Origin: Moorella glycerini | GTDB lineage: Bacteria > Bacillota > DSM-521 > Neomoorellales > Neomoorellaceae | Length of the DNA: 64,000 nt | Reading direction: 5' to 3' | NCBI RefSeq assembly: GCF_009735625.1 | Contig: NZ_CP046244.1 | Location: 2,356,001-2,420,000 of the forward strand | Part shown: positions 63,076 to 64,000 of the stretch, piece by piece | How the letters are laid out: each line of letters begins with the position of its first letter | Numbering within the stretch: position 1 is the first letter of the stretch | Made by a program: the position numbers and the translations under genes | Notes under the pieces: model-generated | Told to the model about the DNA's origin: nothing | Database searches by the model: none | Seen by the model: only the letters and a program-made list of their open reading frames with translations

Positions 63076-63568
63076 GGAAATGGAAAAAATAATCGAGAAG
63101 AGTCCCCATATTCCCCTGACAGGCAGGGTTTTCCTTGACGGTGACCTGTTCCTTGATTACCTGGACCGGTTGCGGACGGCGTTGCCCGAGGAAGTGCGCC
63201 AGGCCCAGTGGATACGCCAGGAGAAGGAGCGTTTGCTGGAAGAAGCCCGCCTTAAGGCCCAGAGCCTCCTGGCCGAAGCGGAGAAGCGAGCAGAAATGAT
63301 GGCCGGGGAAAACGAACTGGTCCGTAAAGCCAGGGCCCAGGCCAGCGAAATTATGGCCCGGGCCCAGCGCCTGGCGGAAGAAATGAAGGCTGGAGCTTTA
63401 AGTTATGCTGACGGCCTGCTGGGCCAGCTGGAGGCGAGCCTCAACCAGGCCCTGACCCAGGTGCGCCAGGGCCGTCAGGAACTCCAGGCCTATCCGGCCG
63501 GAGGAAGTGCGGGCAGGGAAGCGGCGGCAGCAACGCCAGAAAAGACGGAGACTCAGGAGCGCCGGTAA
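63053..63568 (+). CDS. Coiled-coil protein of unknown function
   Basis: 171 aa, mostly alpha-helical with a long heptad-rich region (about 55-145) of Ala, Glu, Arg and Gln, reminiscent of ATP synthase b/E-subunit stalk proteins but without a membrane anchor. ATG at 63053 is chosen because AGGAGGG is 9 bases upstream. Overlaps rsmD by 23 bases and ylbJ (convergent) by 16. Similar coiled-coil genes next to rsmD/coaD are known in Clostridia; function unknown. Confidence 0.8.
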   Translation: MEFMTLIEEMEKIIEKSPHIPLTGRVFLDGDLFLDYLDRLRTALPEEVRQAQWIRQEKERLLEEARLKAQSLLAEAEKRAEMMAGENELVRKARAQASEIMARAQRLAEEMKAGALSYADGLLGQLEASLNQALTQVRQGRQELQAYPAGGSAGREAAAATPEKTETQERR

Positions 63569-64000
63569 AGGAAGTAGCGGGCGCCCAGTCCCAGCCCGGC
63601 CAGGAGAAAAAGGACGGTCACCAGGGTGAGGGCGAAACCTGTGTAATATAACCACAACGTAAACCAGGGAGCCCTGGGGACCAGGGTTATTTCCGGGGCC
63701 AGTAAGAGCAGGACGGGCCGGGCCGGCCCCTGGCAGAGCCGGACCAGCGCGGCAGCCAGGAAGCCGTGGAGGAGGCGGGCAACGATAAATGGACCCAGGC
63801 GTAAATCAGTATGGCTGACCATGGCCGCCACCTGGCCCAGGATGGAGAGCCCGGCCCAGCCCATAATGAGACTAATGGCCACCAGCCGCTCTGTTATCGG
63901 GACGGCTGCTTCGCTGGCAAATTTAGTGCCCATGGTCATTTCAAAGAGGCCGGCGGCCAGGGGTAGAGATGTATCCCGGCTTAAACCGAAAGGACTGCCG
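63553..64000 (-). CDS. ylbJ: Sporulation integral membrane protein YlbJ, 3' part
   Basis: The C-terminal 149 codons; the frame remains open to the window edge, where GSPFGLSRDTSLPLAAGL precedes the conserved FEMTMG stretch. Three to four membrane helices are visible, ending with ARYFLYRRS. YlbJ is a nucleoside-recognition-domain (gate) protein needed for spore cortex formation in Bacillus. Neighbour rsmD supports the call. The N-terminal part lies outside. Confidence 0.85.
   Translation of the reverse strand, partial: GSPFGLSRDTSLPLAAGLFEMTMGTKFASEAAVPITERLVAISLIMGWAGLSILGQVAAMVSHTDLRLGPFIVARLLHGFLAAALVRLCQGPARPVLLLLAPEITLVPRAPWFTLWLYYTGFALTLVTVLFLLAGLGLGARYFLYRRS

Noticed and set aside
1-64000. 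CRISPR arrays or long tandem repeats
   Set aside because: No regularly spaced repeats were seen; the only long repeats are the two IS A copies and the 183-bp IS B duplication.

Overview
The window looks like chromosome from a thermophilic, spore-forming, Gram-positive anaerobe of the Moorella type (inference from content and recalled gene order; no search was run). Supporting signs are the GC-rich coding sequence with many TTG/GTG starts, LL-diaminopimelate aminotransferase (DapL), a small acid-soluble spore protein beside its germination protease, ferredoxin-linked indolepyruvate oxidoreductase with a CoA ligase, and an apparent selenoprotein gene.

Layout. 1-6.7 kb: end of a pyrimidine operon (pyrC, carA, carB, then pyrF after a 320-bp gap where pyrK/pyrD often lie). 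6.7-7.6 kb: AT-rich two-gene cassette (small charged protein plus nucleotidyltransferase-fold protein). 7.7-19.3 kb: rqcH (minus), a Ca2+-type P-ATPase, dapF-dapL, yicC, remA-like, rpoZ, coaBC, metK and a YdcF-like protein. 19.4-22.5 kb: tRNA-Thr(CGT) followed by what looks like a relic integrated element: a degenerate copy of the tRNA anticodon segment lies 3 kb downstream, with an IS1634-type insertion sequence (IS A, copy 1) and one orphan gene between. 22.5-30.4 kb: GlcD-like oxidase, priA, def, fmt, DUF116 protein, rsmB. 30.5-32.8 kb: Agr-type peptide signalling cassette (membrane protein, histidine kinase, AgrB, AgrD) whose predicted autoinducer has Ser in place of the ring Cys. 32.9-41.9 kb: rlmN, two FHA proteins, PP2C phosphatase, FtsW/RodA, class B PBP, PASTA kinase, rsgA, rpe: a compact cell-wall/phospho-signalling operon. 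41.9-45.7 kb: FMN riboswitch and ribD-ribE-ribBA-ribH. 45.7-49.5 kb: YfcE, rpmB, DUF1858 protein, recG. 49.6-53.4 kb: SASP (sigma-G-like promoter), gpr, YlaI-like zinc protein, a hidden selenoprotein (in-frame UGA with hairpin) upstream of trxA, ferredoxin-like protein and a molybdopterin-binding protein.

53.4-62.2 kb: minus-strand operon iorA-iorB-paaK in which iorA is split by a 4969-bp insertion. The outer element (IS B) has 14-bp inverted ends and a 9-bp target duplication, and encodes a DruA/DUF4338 protein plus a DDE transposase. It is interrupted by IS A copy 2, flanked by a 183-bp duplication of IS B sequence but no short target duplication, so the composite is best explained by recombination between IS copies. 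Removing the insertion and one target repeat restores the iorA frame exactly.

62.2-64.0 kb: a run of five hairpins (candidate structured RNA), rsmD, a coiled-coil protein, and the 3' end of ylbJ on the minus strand running off the window.

Most interesting: the DruA-carrying insertion sequence and its chimeric history, the UGA-containing selenoprotein gene, the Ser-type AgrD with a split sensor, the tRNA-Thr relic att site, and the five-hairpin RNA.
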